This document shows positions 1-6,285 of a stretch of DNA of 7,614 nt, in pieces. Within the stretch, counting starts at the first letter, position 1, and each line of letters starts with the position of its first letter. A program made the translations under genes and the position numbers. Where the stretch lies: contig CALZIH010000205.1 in assembly GCA_945787305.1 (NCBI GenBank), positions 1 to 7,614 on the forward strand, written 5' to 3'. This stretch comes from an uncultured Desulfobulbaceae bacterium. GTDB lineage: Bacteria; Desulfobacterota; Desulfobulbia; Desulfobulbales; Desulfobulbaceae. The notes beneath the pieces are model-generated. The model was given only the letters and a program-made list of their open reading frames with translations, did no database searches and was not told the DNA's origin.

Positions 1-300
1 ACGGTCTCCGGCGCGCCCAAGGTGCGCGCCATGGAGATCATTGACGAGCTGGAGCCGGAGCGGCGCGGCATCTATGCCGGAGCGGTCGGCTATTTCGGCT
101 TCTCCGGAAACATGGATTTCTGTATAACAATCCGTACGTTTATCCTGCGCCAGGAAGAACCAGCGGGAAAAATAGACCTGTATATTCAAGCCGGTGCCGG
201 AATAGTTGCTGATTCGGATCCACAGAAGGAATATGAGGAAACATTAAACAAAGCACAGGGACTCCGCCGCGCAGTAGAACTTGCGGAACGTGGGTTTTAA
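1..300 (+). CDS. trpE: Anthranilate synthase component I, C-terminal part (5' end outside window)
   Basis: This is the last 99 codons of the large subunit of anthranilate synthase, which turns chorismate plus ammonia (from TrpG-bound glutamine) into anthranilate, the first step of tryptophan synthesis, in the cytoplasm. The frame is open from base 1, so the gene begins outside the window. Fragment residues 3-11 (SGAPKVRAM), 30-46 (a GYFGFSGNMDFCITIRT block) and 62-73 (IQAGAGIVADSD) are the conserved blocks that build the chorismate-binding site in the TrpE/PabB/isochorismate synthase fold. The ending, NKAQGLRRAVELA, is typical of TrpE. PabB or a salicylate/isochorismate synthase are alternatives on motifs alone, but the following trpG, trpD, trpC and trpF make TrpE the clear choice. 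The stop codon is TAA at 298-300. A 150-bp gap separates it from trpG, longer than the other gaps in this operon. Confidence 0.95.
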   Translation, partial: TVSGAPKVRAMEIIDELEPERRGIYAGAVGYFGFSGNMDFCITIRTFILRQEEPAGKIDLYIQAGAGIVADSDPQKEYEETLNKAQGLRRAVELAERGF

Positions 301-309
301 ACTGGCCGG

Positions 310-402
310 TTTCTCTCAAGGAGCTTTCTGGCTGGAGAAAGATGTCGGTGTCGAAAAAAGCCTTGCCACTGACGGCGACGAGAATAGTACTCGTTATTTT
401 TT
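310..402 (+). promoter_or_regulatory. Possible RNA hairpins between trpE and trpG
   Basis: The trpE-trpG gap contains CTTTCT (324-329) and AGAAAG (336-341), a perfect 6-bp stem with a 6-nt loop. TTTCTC at 310-315 can pair with GAGAAA at 335-340 instead, so the two pairings exclude each other. Further on, ACGAG (378-382) and CTCGT (390-394) form a stem with a 7-nt loop followed at once by a T-rich run (394-402), which resembles a weak intrinsic terminator. The repeats are seen directly. A role in attenuation or in setting the trpE/trpG ratio is inference: no tryptophan-rich leader peptide is visible here, and the stems are short. Confidence 0.25.
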
Positions 403-450
403 CGCCTTTGGCAAAAGACGTATTTGACTTGTTACGAGGTCATCAAAGTT

Positions 451-1062
451 ATGTTGGTTATTATAGATAATTACGATTCGTTTACCTTTAATATCGTCCA
501 GACGCTTGCTACTGCACCGCCGACAGCGGCGGATGGCTGGCAGCCGCCTGAAATTAAGGTGTTTCGCAATGATAAGATAACGGTTTCTGAAATAGCAGCG
601 TTGCAACCCGATCGACTGCTTATTTCCCCGGGTCCCTGTACCCCTTCTGAGGCCGGTATCTCTACCGAGGCAATAACCTATTTCAGCGGCAAAATTCCCG
701 TTCTTGGTGTATGCCTTGGGCACCAAGCCGTTGGCGAGGCCTTTGGTGGAAAGGTTATGAGGGCCGGCCGAGTAATGCATGGCAAGACCAGCCCTATTCA
801 TCACGATGAAAAAGGTGTTTTTTCCGACATGGTCAATCCCTTTCCCGGGATGCGCTATCATTCCCTGATTGTTGAAGAGAGCAGTCTTCCCGATTGCCTT
901 GAAGCCACTGCCCATACCGATCAAGGGGAACTGATGGGGGTTCGTCACAAGACCCTTGCCGTAGAAGGGGTACAGTTTCATCCGGAGTCGATTATGACCG
1001 ATGTCGGCATTACCCTGCTGCATAACTTTCTTCGAGATGATTATCCGCAGTTATTACGGTAA
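451..1062 (+). CDS. trpG: Anthranilate synthase component II (glutamine amidotransferase)
   Basis: This 203-aa class I glutamine amidotransferase hydrolyses glutamine and passes ammonia to TrpE. The N-terminus MLVIIDNYDSFTFNIVQ is characteristic of TrpG/PabA. The nucleophile lies in GVCLGHQ (Cys88), the oxyanion block is ISPGPCTPSEAG (58-69), and the other triad members are in VQFHPES (His177, Glu179). MHGKTSPI (109-116) is also a family signature. The length is normal for a stand-alone subunit. A TTG at 424 would extend the frame by nine codons, but ATG 451 is preferred because GAGGT at 436-440 sits 10 bases upstream and the family starts at this point. Residues 21-36 (a Pro/Ala-rich stretch) look like a slightly long loop after helix 1. 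PabA is an alternative, since many bacteria share one subunit for tryptophan and folate; the operon position favours TrpG. Confidence 0.95.
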   Translation: MLVIIDNYDSFTFNIVQTLATAPPTAADGWQPPEIKVFRNDKITVSEIAALQPDRLLISPGPCTPSEAGISTEAITYFSGKIPVLGVCLGHQAVGEAFGGKVMRAGRVMHGKTSPIHHDEKGVFSDMVNPFPGMRYHSLIVEESSLPDCLEATAHTDQGELMGVRHKTLAVEGVQFHPESIMTDVGITLLHNFLRDDYPQLLR

Positions 1063-1129
1063 TAAATTGTTACAACCCAAGATATTCGTAAACGTTGAAC
1101 CCCAAAATTAGGCTGTACAAGGTGGATGC

Positions 1130-2161
1130 ATGATTAAGGAAGCTATTGGCAACGTCGTTGTCGGCAATGATCTCGCTGAAGAGGAGATGGTTGCCGTTAT
1201 GAATGAAATTATGTCCGGAGAAGCCACGCCTGCACAGATTGGATCATTTATTACTGCTCTGCGTATGAAAGGTGAGACCATTGACGAGATCGTTGGTGCG
1301 GTCAAGGTGATGCGAGAAAAAGCAACCTTTGTAGACAGCGGAGTCAATACGGCGGCCGGAGATATCCTGATGGATATTGTCGGTACCGGTGGCGACGGGT
1401 CCGGAACCTTTAATGTGTCGACAACAACAGCGTTTGTCATTGCCGGAGCCGGAATCCCTGTCGCCAAACACGGCAATCGTGCCATTTCTTCCAGTTGCGG
1501 CAGTGCCGATGTCCTGGAAGAGCTTTGCGTTGATCTCTCCATGCCGGCTGAACGTGTGGCTGTCTGTGTACAGCAGGTCGGGATTGGTTTTCTGTTTGCT
1601 CCTCTATTGCATGGGGCAATGAAACATGCCATTGGCCCGCGCCGGGAAATCGGCATACGGACAATCTTTAATATCCTTGGCCCCATGACCAATCCGGCAG
1701 GCGCAAATGTGCAGCTTACCGGCGTCTTTGACAAGGGGTTGACCAAGGTCCTGGCCGAAGTTCTGGCCCGTCTCGGTATGCAGCGCACCCTGGTGGTTTG
1801 GGGCGAAGGAAACATGGATGAGATGACGGTTACCGGAACCTCCCATGTCGCAGAGGCGCATGACGGCGTTGTTAAAACCTGGACCGTGGAGCCGGAGGCG
1901 GTTGGGCTTGCCCGTGCCGATATCAGCGACATCGATGGCGGTGCAAATGTCGCTGAAGCGGCAGCCCTCGTTCGCTCTGTACTTTCCGGGGAGCCGGGTG
2001 CCCGTCTTGATATGGTGCTGTTAAACAGCGGCGCTGCCTTGATGGCGGCAGGACGTGTCGGCGAGCTCAAAGAAGGGGTCGAGATGGCCAGAGAGATAAT
2101 AGCTTCGGGCAAGGCGCTGGCCAAACTCGAGGAACTGGTCGCTTTTTGCCGGGCTGCCTGA
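1130..2161 (+). CDS. trpD: Anthranilate phosphoribosyltransferase
   Basis: This enzyme transfers the phosphoribosyl group of PRPP to anthranilate, the second committed step of the pathway. The 343-aa length matches the family. The N-terminal helical domain (about 1-70) includes the segment EATPAQIGSFITALRMKGET. The phosphoribosyltransferase domain follows with the glycine-rich PRPP loop GTGGDG (85-90), NVSTTT (95-100), KHGNR (113-117), SSCGSADVLE (121-130) and the anthranilate/metal-binding segment around GPRREIGIRTIFNILGP (169-185). The start at ATG 1130 is supported by a purine-rich AAGGTGG ending about five bases upstream. It lies 67 bp after trpG and 19 bp before trpC. A 338-codon open frame on the opposite strand is a codon-bias shadow. 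All key residues I can name are present, so the gene looks functional. Confidence 0.96.
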   Translation: MIKEAIGNVVVGNDLAEEEMVAVMNEIMSGEATPAQIGSFITALRMKGETIDEIVGAVKVMREKATFVDSGVNTAAGDILMDIVGTGGDGSGTFNVSTTTAFVIAGAGIPVAKHGNRAISSSCGSADVLEELCVDLSMPAERVAVCVQQVGIGFLFAPLLHGAMKHAIGPRREIGIRTIFNILGPMTNPAGANVQLTGVFDKGLTKVLAEVLARLGMQRTLVVWGEGNMDEMTVTGTSHVAEAHDGVVKTWTVEPEAVGLARADISDIDGGANVAEAAALVRSVLSGEPGARLDMVLLNSGAALMAAGRVGELKEGVEMAREIIASGKALAKLEELVAFCRAA

Positions 2162-2180
2162 TCGCTGAGGTGCGCTTACC

Positions 2181-2916
2181 ATGATTCTCGACACAATTGT
2201 TGCCCGCAAACGCGAAGAAGTCGCTGCCTTGAAGAAAAACGGCGTCAGGCCTCCATCTGAAGCTGTTGCGCCGCCTCGCGGGTTTATGGCCGCATTGACC
2301 GGAGCACCCGGTGTCCTCCAAAGGGGTTATCCAACCTGACTTTGACCCGGCCCGGATTGCCGCTCAATATCAGGAAGGCGGCGCCCACGCGATGTCGGTG
2401 TTGACCGATGTCGATTTTTTTCAAGGGCATCTTGATTACCTTTCCCTGGTCCGCAAGACCGTTGATCTTCCTGTTCTGCGAAAAGAATTCATCATAGATC
2501 CTCTGCAGATAGAGGAGGCCCATCTCTTTGGCGCCGATGCGGTTTTGTTGATTGCCGCTATTCTTGATACCTCTCAACTGCGTGACTTTCGTCAACAGGC
2601 GGAAGAATATGGCATGGATGTGCTTGTTGAAGTACATGATGAAGGTGAGGTGGAATCGGCCCTGGAAGCCGAAAGTCGTCTGATCGGCGTTAACAATCGA
2701 AATTTAAAGACCTTTGCCGTTGATCTGGAGACCACCTTTCGGTTGCAGAAGGAAATCCCAGCAGACATCCCTCTGGTCAGTGAATCGGGGATCAGCACGG
2801 TGGAAGATATGCAAAAACTGCTTGAGCGAGGGGTGACAGCCGCTTTGATCGGTGAGAGTCTTATGCGAAGTAGTGAACGGGGAACGTTGTTACACGATTT
2901 TCTACATATCAGTTGA
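2181..2916 (+). pseudogene. trpC: Indole-3-glycerol phosphate synthase, broken by a frame-shifting internal deletion
   Basis: TrpC closes the indole ring, converting CdRP to indole-3-glycerol phosphate. A normal start is present at ATG 2181 with GAGG at 2167-2170, giving MILDTIVARKREEVAALKK, the usual N-terminus. This frame runs only 52 codons to TGA 2337-2339. The rest of the barrel continues in another frame from about 2311 to the stop at 2914-2916, beginning SSKGVIQPDFDP. The family normally has an IAEVKKASP-type segment between these parts, so roughly 11 codons are missing and the frame shifts. That segment carries the first catalytic Glu and Lys (E51/K53 in the Sulfolobus enzyme). The later active-site blocks survive: LRKEFIID, LVEVHDE, GVNNRNL and VSESGIS. 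Either this is a real pseudogene or the sequence lost a short stretch during assembly. The intact downstream frame and undamaged neighbours suggest a very recent event or an artefact. Confidence 0.88.
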
Positions 2917-2917
2917 G

Positions 2918-3580
2918 ATGAATCGAATACGAATAAAAATGTGTGGGGTAACCAGGCTCGCTGATGCTCTGGTTGCCGTTGAGGCGGGTGTTGACGCCCT
3001 GGGCTTTATCTTTCATGCCGCAAGTCCTCGCAACATTGCCCCTGAAGAGGCAAAGCTGATCATTGAAGAGCTGCCGCCTTTTATCGACTCCGTTGGCGTA
3101 TTTGTTGACAAGAAACGTAGGGAAGTCGAAGAGATCATTCAGTACTGCCGTCTGAACTATGCCCAGCTCCATGGTGAGGAGAGCCCCAAATACTGCGAAC
3201 GGCTTGTTCGTTTTGCAGCGCCCTGTCAGGTGCTGAAGGCGTTCAAGGTCCATCCCGAACTTACCGCCGAAGATATTGAGCCCTATAATGACCATGTCAA
3301 AGGGTACCTGCTGGATACCTTTCATAAGCAGATGGCCGGTGGTACCGGAGAAACCTTTGACTGGAGCCTGGTTGAAAAATTACGCCTGCAAAGGCCCCTG
3401 TTACTGGCCGGTGGACTGGACTCGGATAATGTTATTGATGCGTTGTCATCCGTCCATCCCTATGCAGTGGACGTCAACTCGGGCCTTGAACAGGAACCCG
3501 GCGTCAAAGACCATGCGTTGATCTATCGCTTTGTCGGCCAGGTTCGAGCATTTGAGCGCGGGGAAAAGATAAAAAAATAA
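2918..3580 (+). CDS. trpF: Phosphoribosylanthranilate isomerase
   Basis: This 220-aa single-domain TIM barrel performs the Amadori rearrangement of phosphoribosylanthranilate to CdRP, the substrate of TrpC. The catalytic Cys9 lies in IKMCGVTR, and the catalytic acid is Asp133 in YLLDT, matching the Cys/Asp pair known in this family. The phosphate-binding blocks are GGTGETFDW (141-149), LLAGGLD (162-168) and VDVNSGLEQEPGVKD (184-198). The length is typical. The frame is open upstream to 2852 inside trpC, but ATG 2918 gives the usual MNRIRIKMCG start; it lies one base after the trpC stop, so translation is probably coupled to trpC. No good Shine-Dalgarno is seen. The stop is TAA 3578-3580, with a convergent gene ending at 3582, so trpB and trpA are not next in this operon. 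Confidence 0.95.
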   Translation: MNRIRIKMCGVTRLADALVAVEAGVDALGFIFHAASPRNIAPEEAKLIIEELPPFIDSVGVFVDKKRREVEEIIQYCRLNYAQLHGEESPKYCERLVRFAAPCQVLKAFKVHPELTAEDIEPYNDHVKGYLLDTFHKQMAGGTGETFDWSLVEKLRLQRPLLLAGGLDSDNVIDALSSVHPYAVDVNSGLEQEPGVKDHALIYRFVGQVRAFERGEKIKK

Positions 3581-3581
3581 G

Positions 3582-4346
3582 CTACCTTGCTATGATCAGG
3601 GCGTAGGGGAAACCGCTTTTTTCCAAGTGCTTTTCGTCGCGTTTTGCCCTGTCCAGGCTTGTACCGCTAAAGACCATAACCCGGTATAGCGATATCCCGG
3701 CCGCCGGGAACTGCTGGATGATTACATCCCGGCCCAAATCGGCAAAACGTTGCGCCAGTTTCCTGGCTCTATCCTTACGCTCAAATGCACCCACCTGTAT
3801 ATAAAATTTACCGGTATCAAAGTCCTGCTTTTTGAGCTGCACCGGTGTTGAGGGCGATGCCGGTTCTTGCACGGCTTCGCCGAGAGCAGCGATCTTTACC
3901 TTGGCTGTGCCCGGCCCTATGAGTCCTATTTTATCGGCAGCGGTATAACTTAAATCAATGATTCGTCCCTTAACAAACGGGCCACGGTCATTGACCCGGA
4001 CAACCGTACTCTTGCCGTTCTCCCTGTTTTTTACCAACAGCATGGTGCCCATCGGCAGGGTCTTGTGAGCGGCCGTCATGCCATACATGTCGTATCGTTC
4101 GCCGTTTGATGTCTTACGGCCATGGAATTTTCTCCCGTACCAGGAAGCAATGCCATCCTCTTCAAAGCCCTGAGCCGACGGAATCGGATAATATCGCTTG
4201 CCGTTTATGACGTAGGGCCGCTGGGTAGCAGGGCCGGGTCGCTTTACTTCGTGTCTGCCCGGCGTGATATGCGGTGGGCCGCAGCTTGCGGTACAAAGAA
4301 GCAGGAGTATACAAAGGCGGCCAAGCCACCTAGCTGGAGTGTTCAT
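3582..4346 (-). CDS. rlpA: RlpA-like lipoprotein: septal lytic transglycosylase fold plus SPOR domain
   Basis: This 254-aa envelope protein belongs to the RlpA family, which acts on peptidoglycan lacking stem peptides and often localises to division sites. A basic N-terminus and hydrophobic stretch (about 8-20) end at Cys22 in CTASCG, a probable lipobox with a less usual Thr at -3. The double-psi beta-barrel domain (about 62-155) contains GIASWYG (65-71), FHGRKTSNGE (74-83), TAAHKTLPMGT (91-101), VNDRGPF (118-124) and IIDLS (129-133). Glu83, His94 and Asp120 have the same spacing as E120/H131/D157 of Pseudomonas aeruginosa RlpA, so catalysis is plausible. A C-terminal SPOR domain (about 178-254, starting KFYIQVGAF) should bind denuded glycan strands. 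ATG 4346 overlaps the upstream cytochrome stop (ATGA), and no Shine-Dalgarno is visible, which suggests translational coupling. Convergent with trpF. Confidence 0.93.
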   Translation of the reverse strand: MNTPARWLGRLCILLLLCTASCGPPHITPGRHEVKRPGPATQRPYVINGKRYYPIPSAQGFEEDGIASWYGRKFHGRKTSNGERYDMYGMTAAHKTLPMGTMLLVKNRENGKSTVVRVNDRGPFVKGRIIDLSYTAADKIGLIGPGTAKVKIAALGEAVQEPASPSTPVQLKKQDFDTGKFYIQVGAFERKDRARKLAQRFADLGRDVIIQQFPAAGISLYRVMVFSGTSLDRAKRDEKHLEKSGFPYALIIAR

Positions 4347-5830
4347 GGGCTGGTGGACGCAGGTGTGGTTTCTGGTAACAGGTGGGAGAAACGGCGGAGA
4401 TAAAAAAGACCGGCCGGCCCGGTGGTATGCGGTGTGTAAGGGAGCAGGCCGTCGCCGTTGCCTTTGAGGTTGTCAAAGAGTACCTCTTCGTCTTCATCAA
4501 TGGCTGAAAGGTGGAGATCAAGTATGGGGCGAAAGACCTTGATGATGCCATCAATATCTCTTCTGATGATCATGTCTTCCCACCGGCGTTGAGTGTATCC
4601 CTTATACCAGATACCGGGTCGAACCTGACCGCTGATGCCATCGGCCATGACAGGGTCGATTTCATCTTCATCACTGTAGAGGTTATGTTCGAGCACATGT
4701 TCTACCCAGGAGCTGGATTGGACGGTCAACCGTTCCATCGGATCATAATCATCACTCTCGCTGCGGAGCAGATGGGTGCTGGAATCGTTAAAGGCCCACT
4801 GACCATGGCAGACCTGGCAGGCAACTTCTTTTCCATACTTTTCATGGGCCGGATGTTGCATGGCGGAAACGGTATGTTCGCCCCCCGATTTGTCGGTCAA
4901 AACAAGGGTGCCTTCCCTAACCTCGAGGTTTGCCAGCGGCGGCTTTGCATCGCCCGGCTGCCACTGGTGACAGGTAGAGCAGCTGAGCCGTTCGGCACCT
5001 GTTTTTAAACTGGTGCCGCTGTGACAGTCAATACAGATCAACCCTTTTTGCTGGTGGATATCGGGAACAAGGTCGTGCAGTTCAACCCCGTAAGGACGAA
5101 GGAAAGGTTCGGTGGTCACATAGGGCGTCCGGTATTCCCAGTTAAAGTCATGCTCATACTGGCCGTAATAATCGGCTCCGACATGATTGGCATAGTGACA
5201 ACTGATACATTGCCAGTCGCCGGGGGCTTGTAAAAAGGTATGACCTTGCAGGGAGCCGCCGGTGAATTGCAGGTGACAGGCCGCGCATCCTTTTCCCCTG
5301 CTGATATACGGGTAGTCGTCCCCTGAGGAATAGACATGGCAACGCAGGCAACGACGTCTGAGCATGTCATCAACCAGGGCGAATGCGCTATCATCGTTAT
5401 CGGTCGGGATTTGGGTCAGGGATTGCAGCGCTGTTTCCGCACCAAAATGCTTGCGGGTCAGGTTGACTTCGTTTTTCAATGTGAAGTGTACCGAGTCCGT
5501 ACAGTTCTGTACCTGTTGCGGGTGGCATGTGCCGCAGGTTTCGGCCATGTTTTCAGGAGCGGCAGGTGCTGCTATGAAGTCCTGATGGGCACTCAGTTTA
5601 TCCGCTGCCAGATTGTTGCCCCTGTGACACTGGGTGCAGGGGAGGGTATGCGACTGGTCCAGGACGATATCGGTATGGCAGTTGATACAGCCGGGTTGTC
5701 TGGCCGTTACAGGTGATGGATTGTCATCGCTTGCAGCAGGAACCGATACCTGCTGAGCTTGTTCGTCCTTGCAGCCCCAGAGCAGGATGGCTGCCGACAG
5801 GAGTATGAGAAAATATTTGTAGCGCATCAT
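4343..5830 (-). CDS. Nine-heme c-type cytochrome lipoprotein
   Basis: This is a secreted multiheme cytochrome, probably an electron carrier on the periplasmic face or outer membrane; partner and reaction cannot be told from sequence. From ATG 5830 the protein has 495 aa. The signal segment (3-19) ends LLWGC, with Cys20 as the likely lipidated residue. Nine CxxCH heme sites begin at Cys48, 65, 99, 161, 182, 208, 266, 284 and 338, unevenly spaced, with several extra His residues (such as HYANH at 212-216) that may serve as sixth ligands. Residues about 345-495 have no heme motif; they are acidic around 358-395 and 443-453, then end in PYTPHTTGPAGLFY and a short tail. I do not recognise a named family. 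An upstream TTG at 5872 would add 14 codons, but ATG 5830 or 5827 puts the signal peptide at the start. The stop overlaps the rlpA start. Confidence 0.9.
   Translation of the reverse strand: MMRYKYFLILLSAAILLWGCKDEQAQQVSVPAASDDNPSPVTARQPGCINCHTDIVLDQSHTLPCTQCHRGNNLAADKLSAHQDFIAAPAAPENMAETCGTCHPQQVQNCTDSVHFTLKNEVNLTRKHFGAETALQSLTQIPTDNDDSAFALVDDMLRRRCLRCHVYSSGDDYPYISRGKGCAACHLQFTGGSLQGHTFLQAPGDWQCISCHYANHVGADYYGQYEHDFNWEYRTPYVTTEPFLRPYGVELHDLVPDIHQQKGLICIDCHSGTSLKTGAERLSCSTCHQWQPGDAKPPLANLEVREGTLVLTDKSGGEHTVSAMQHPAHEKYGKEVACQVCHGQWAFNDSSTHLLRSESDDYDPMERLTVQSSSWVEHVLEHNLYSDEDEIDPVMADGISGQVRPGIWYKGYTQRRWEDMIIRRDIDGIIKVFRPILDLHLSAIDEDEEVLFDNLKGNGDGLLPYTPHTTGPAGLFYLRRFSHLLPETTPASTSP
4402..4423 (-). 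terminator. Terminator-like hairpin inside the end of the cytochrome gene
   Basis: Read on the - strand, ACCGG and CCGGT (plus-strand 4419-4423 and 4409-4413) form a GC-rich 5-bp stem around a CCGGC-type loop, followed one base later by six consecutive T (4407-4402). This is the shape of an intrinsic terminator, placed about 20 codons before the cytochrome stop and upstream of rlpA. The sequence is directly visible. Whether it ends transcription is unknown, and the coding constraint could create it by chance. It would reduce rlpA relative to the cytochrome. Confidence 0.35.
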
Positions 5831-5838
5831 CTTGACAC

Positions 5839-5858
5839 TGTAGCATAAAACTGCTACA
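5839..5858 (-). promoter_or_regulatory. Perfect hairpin in the cytochrome leader, next to the start codon
   Basis: TGTAGCA (5839-5845) and TGCTACA (5852-5858) are perfect inverted copies with a 6-nt AT-rich loop, ending eight bases before ATG 5830 on the - strand. The only good Shine-Dalgarno-like GAGG lies on the far side of the hairpin (about 5867-5870), too far for normal initiation unless the hairpin folds and shortens the gap. This could be an RNA element tuning translation, an operator for a dimeric repressor, or chance. If the upstream TTG 5872 is the true start, the hairpin would lie within the coding region. Confidence 0.4.
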
Positions 5859-5987
5859 TCAATAAACCTCAAATTCTTCTTCTTTTCCCATTCGTTGGCA
5901 GCCTCGGAGTTCTGCTCGACCCGGTAATCAGGGATGGGCTTGCTGACGGTTAGGAGGATGACTGTACAGCGTATTGAAAAGACGAAT

Positions 5988-6015
5988 CATGATGCCCGGC
6001 TATAGCCGCATCATG
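5988..6015. repeat. 28-bp imperfect inverted repeat just before tRNA-Thr
   Basis: CATGATGC (5988-5995) pairs with GCATCATG (6008-6015). Inside these arms, after a two-base CC bulge, GGC (5998-6000) pairs with GCC (6005-6007) around a TATA loop. The whole forms an 11-bp bulged stem ending 12 bases before the mature tRNA. No T-run follows, so it is not an ordinary intrinsic terminator. The central TATAGC could also be read as a -10 element with a GC-rich discriminator, in which case the repeat would overlap the tRNA promoter as an operator-like site; I see no matching -35 at 16-18 bp. Function unknown. Confidence 0.45.
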
Positions 6016-6027
6016 TAGGCCTGCGGG

Positions 6028-6103
6028 GCCACCTTAGCTCAGTTGGTAGAGCACCTCATTCGTAATGAGGGAGTCGCCGGTTCAAGTCCGGCAGGTGGCT
6101 CCA
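6028..6103 (+). tRNA. tRNA-Thr, anticodon CGU (reads ACG)
   Basis: The complete 76-nt cloverleaf is visible. The 7-bp acceptor stem pairs GCCACCT (6028-6034) with AGGTGGC (6093-6099). The D arm is GCTC..GAGC around AGTTGGTA. The anticodon stem pairs CCTCA (6054-6058) with TGAGG (6066-6070) around the loop TTCGTAA, with anticodon CGT at 6061-6063. The T arm pairs GCCGG with CCGGC around TTCAAGT. The 3' CCA (6101-6103) is encoded. The discriminator base is T (6100), whereas Escherichia coli tRNA-Thr has A; this is a minor difference and need not affect identity. It would supply the CGU isoacceptor, which is partly redundant with a UGU tRNA. tRNA 3' ends are common integration sites, and degraded genes lie directly downstream, but no second copy of the 3' end is found in the window. 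Confidence 0.97.
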
Positions 6104-6285
6104 ATACTATTAGTAATATGTCATGCAGGTTGGTCTCTCTTGTTGTTTGGTCCTCTACGGGGCCTCTGTTCTTGCCTTGTTTTTTTAAATTCTCACTGTT
6201 ACAGCTGGAAAGTTTCTTTTTTGTTGCTGATCACCATCAAGGCTCAGCTTGGAAGTAGAATTGTCTATGCCGCCTTATAAGATGG
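6104..6285 (+). other. Non-coding stretch downstream of the tRNA
   Basis: These 182 bases hold no supportable gene; open frames here are short and run through the tRNA. A T-rich run (about 6179-6186) follows a weak GGTCC/GGGCC pairing (about 6149-6165), but the distance is too large for a convincing terminator, although some form of tRNA transcript end is expected here. TACTA T TAGTA at 6105-6115 is a small AT-rich palindrome directly after the CCA end. The recognisable KamA-type coding begins near 6286, so this stretch contains the junction where the 5' part of that gene was lost. Confidence 0.5.

Noticed and set aside
394..1023. 209-codon open frame on the - strand opposite trpG
   Set aside because: No family features, no ribosome binding site of note, and trpG with all its catalytic motifs occupies the same DNA.
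1108..2124. 338-codon open frame on the - strand opposite trpD
   Set aside because: It mirrors trpD codon bias, is rich in Ser, Pro, Thr, Ala and Arg without recognisable motifs, and trpD on the other strand is certain.
2301..2345. Programmed ribosomal frameshift in trpC
   Set aside because: There is no slippery run, and a simple shift could not restore the missing catalytic segment; a deletion explains the data better.
3601..3622. Possible + strand terminator for trpF, GCG/CGC followed by six T
   Set aside because: Only three base pairs support the stem, and the bases are coding for the rlpA C-terminus; too weak to call.
4511..5716. Several + strand open frames of 70-165 codons inside the cytochrome gene
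   Set aside because: They are opposite to the nine CxxCH motifs and the signal peptide, which fix the coding strand; none has a recognisable domain.
6043..6280. 71-codon + strand frames starting in or beside the tRNA gene
   Set aside because: They translate tRNA sequence and a T-rich non-coding stretch and have no protein-like features.
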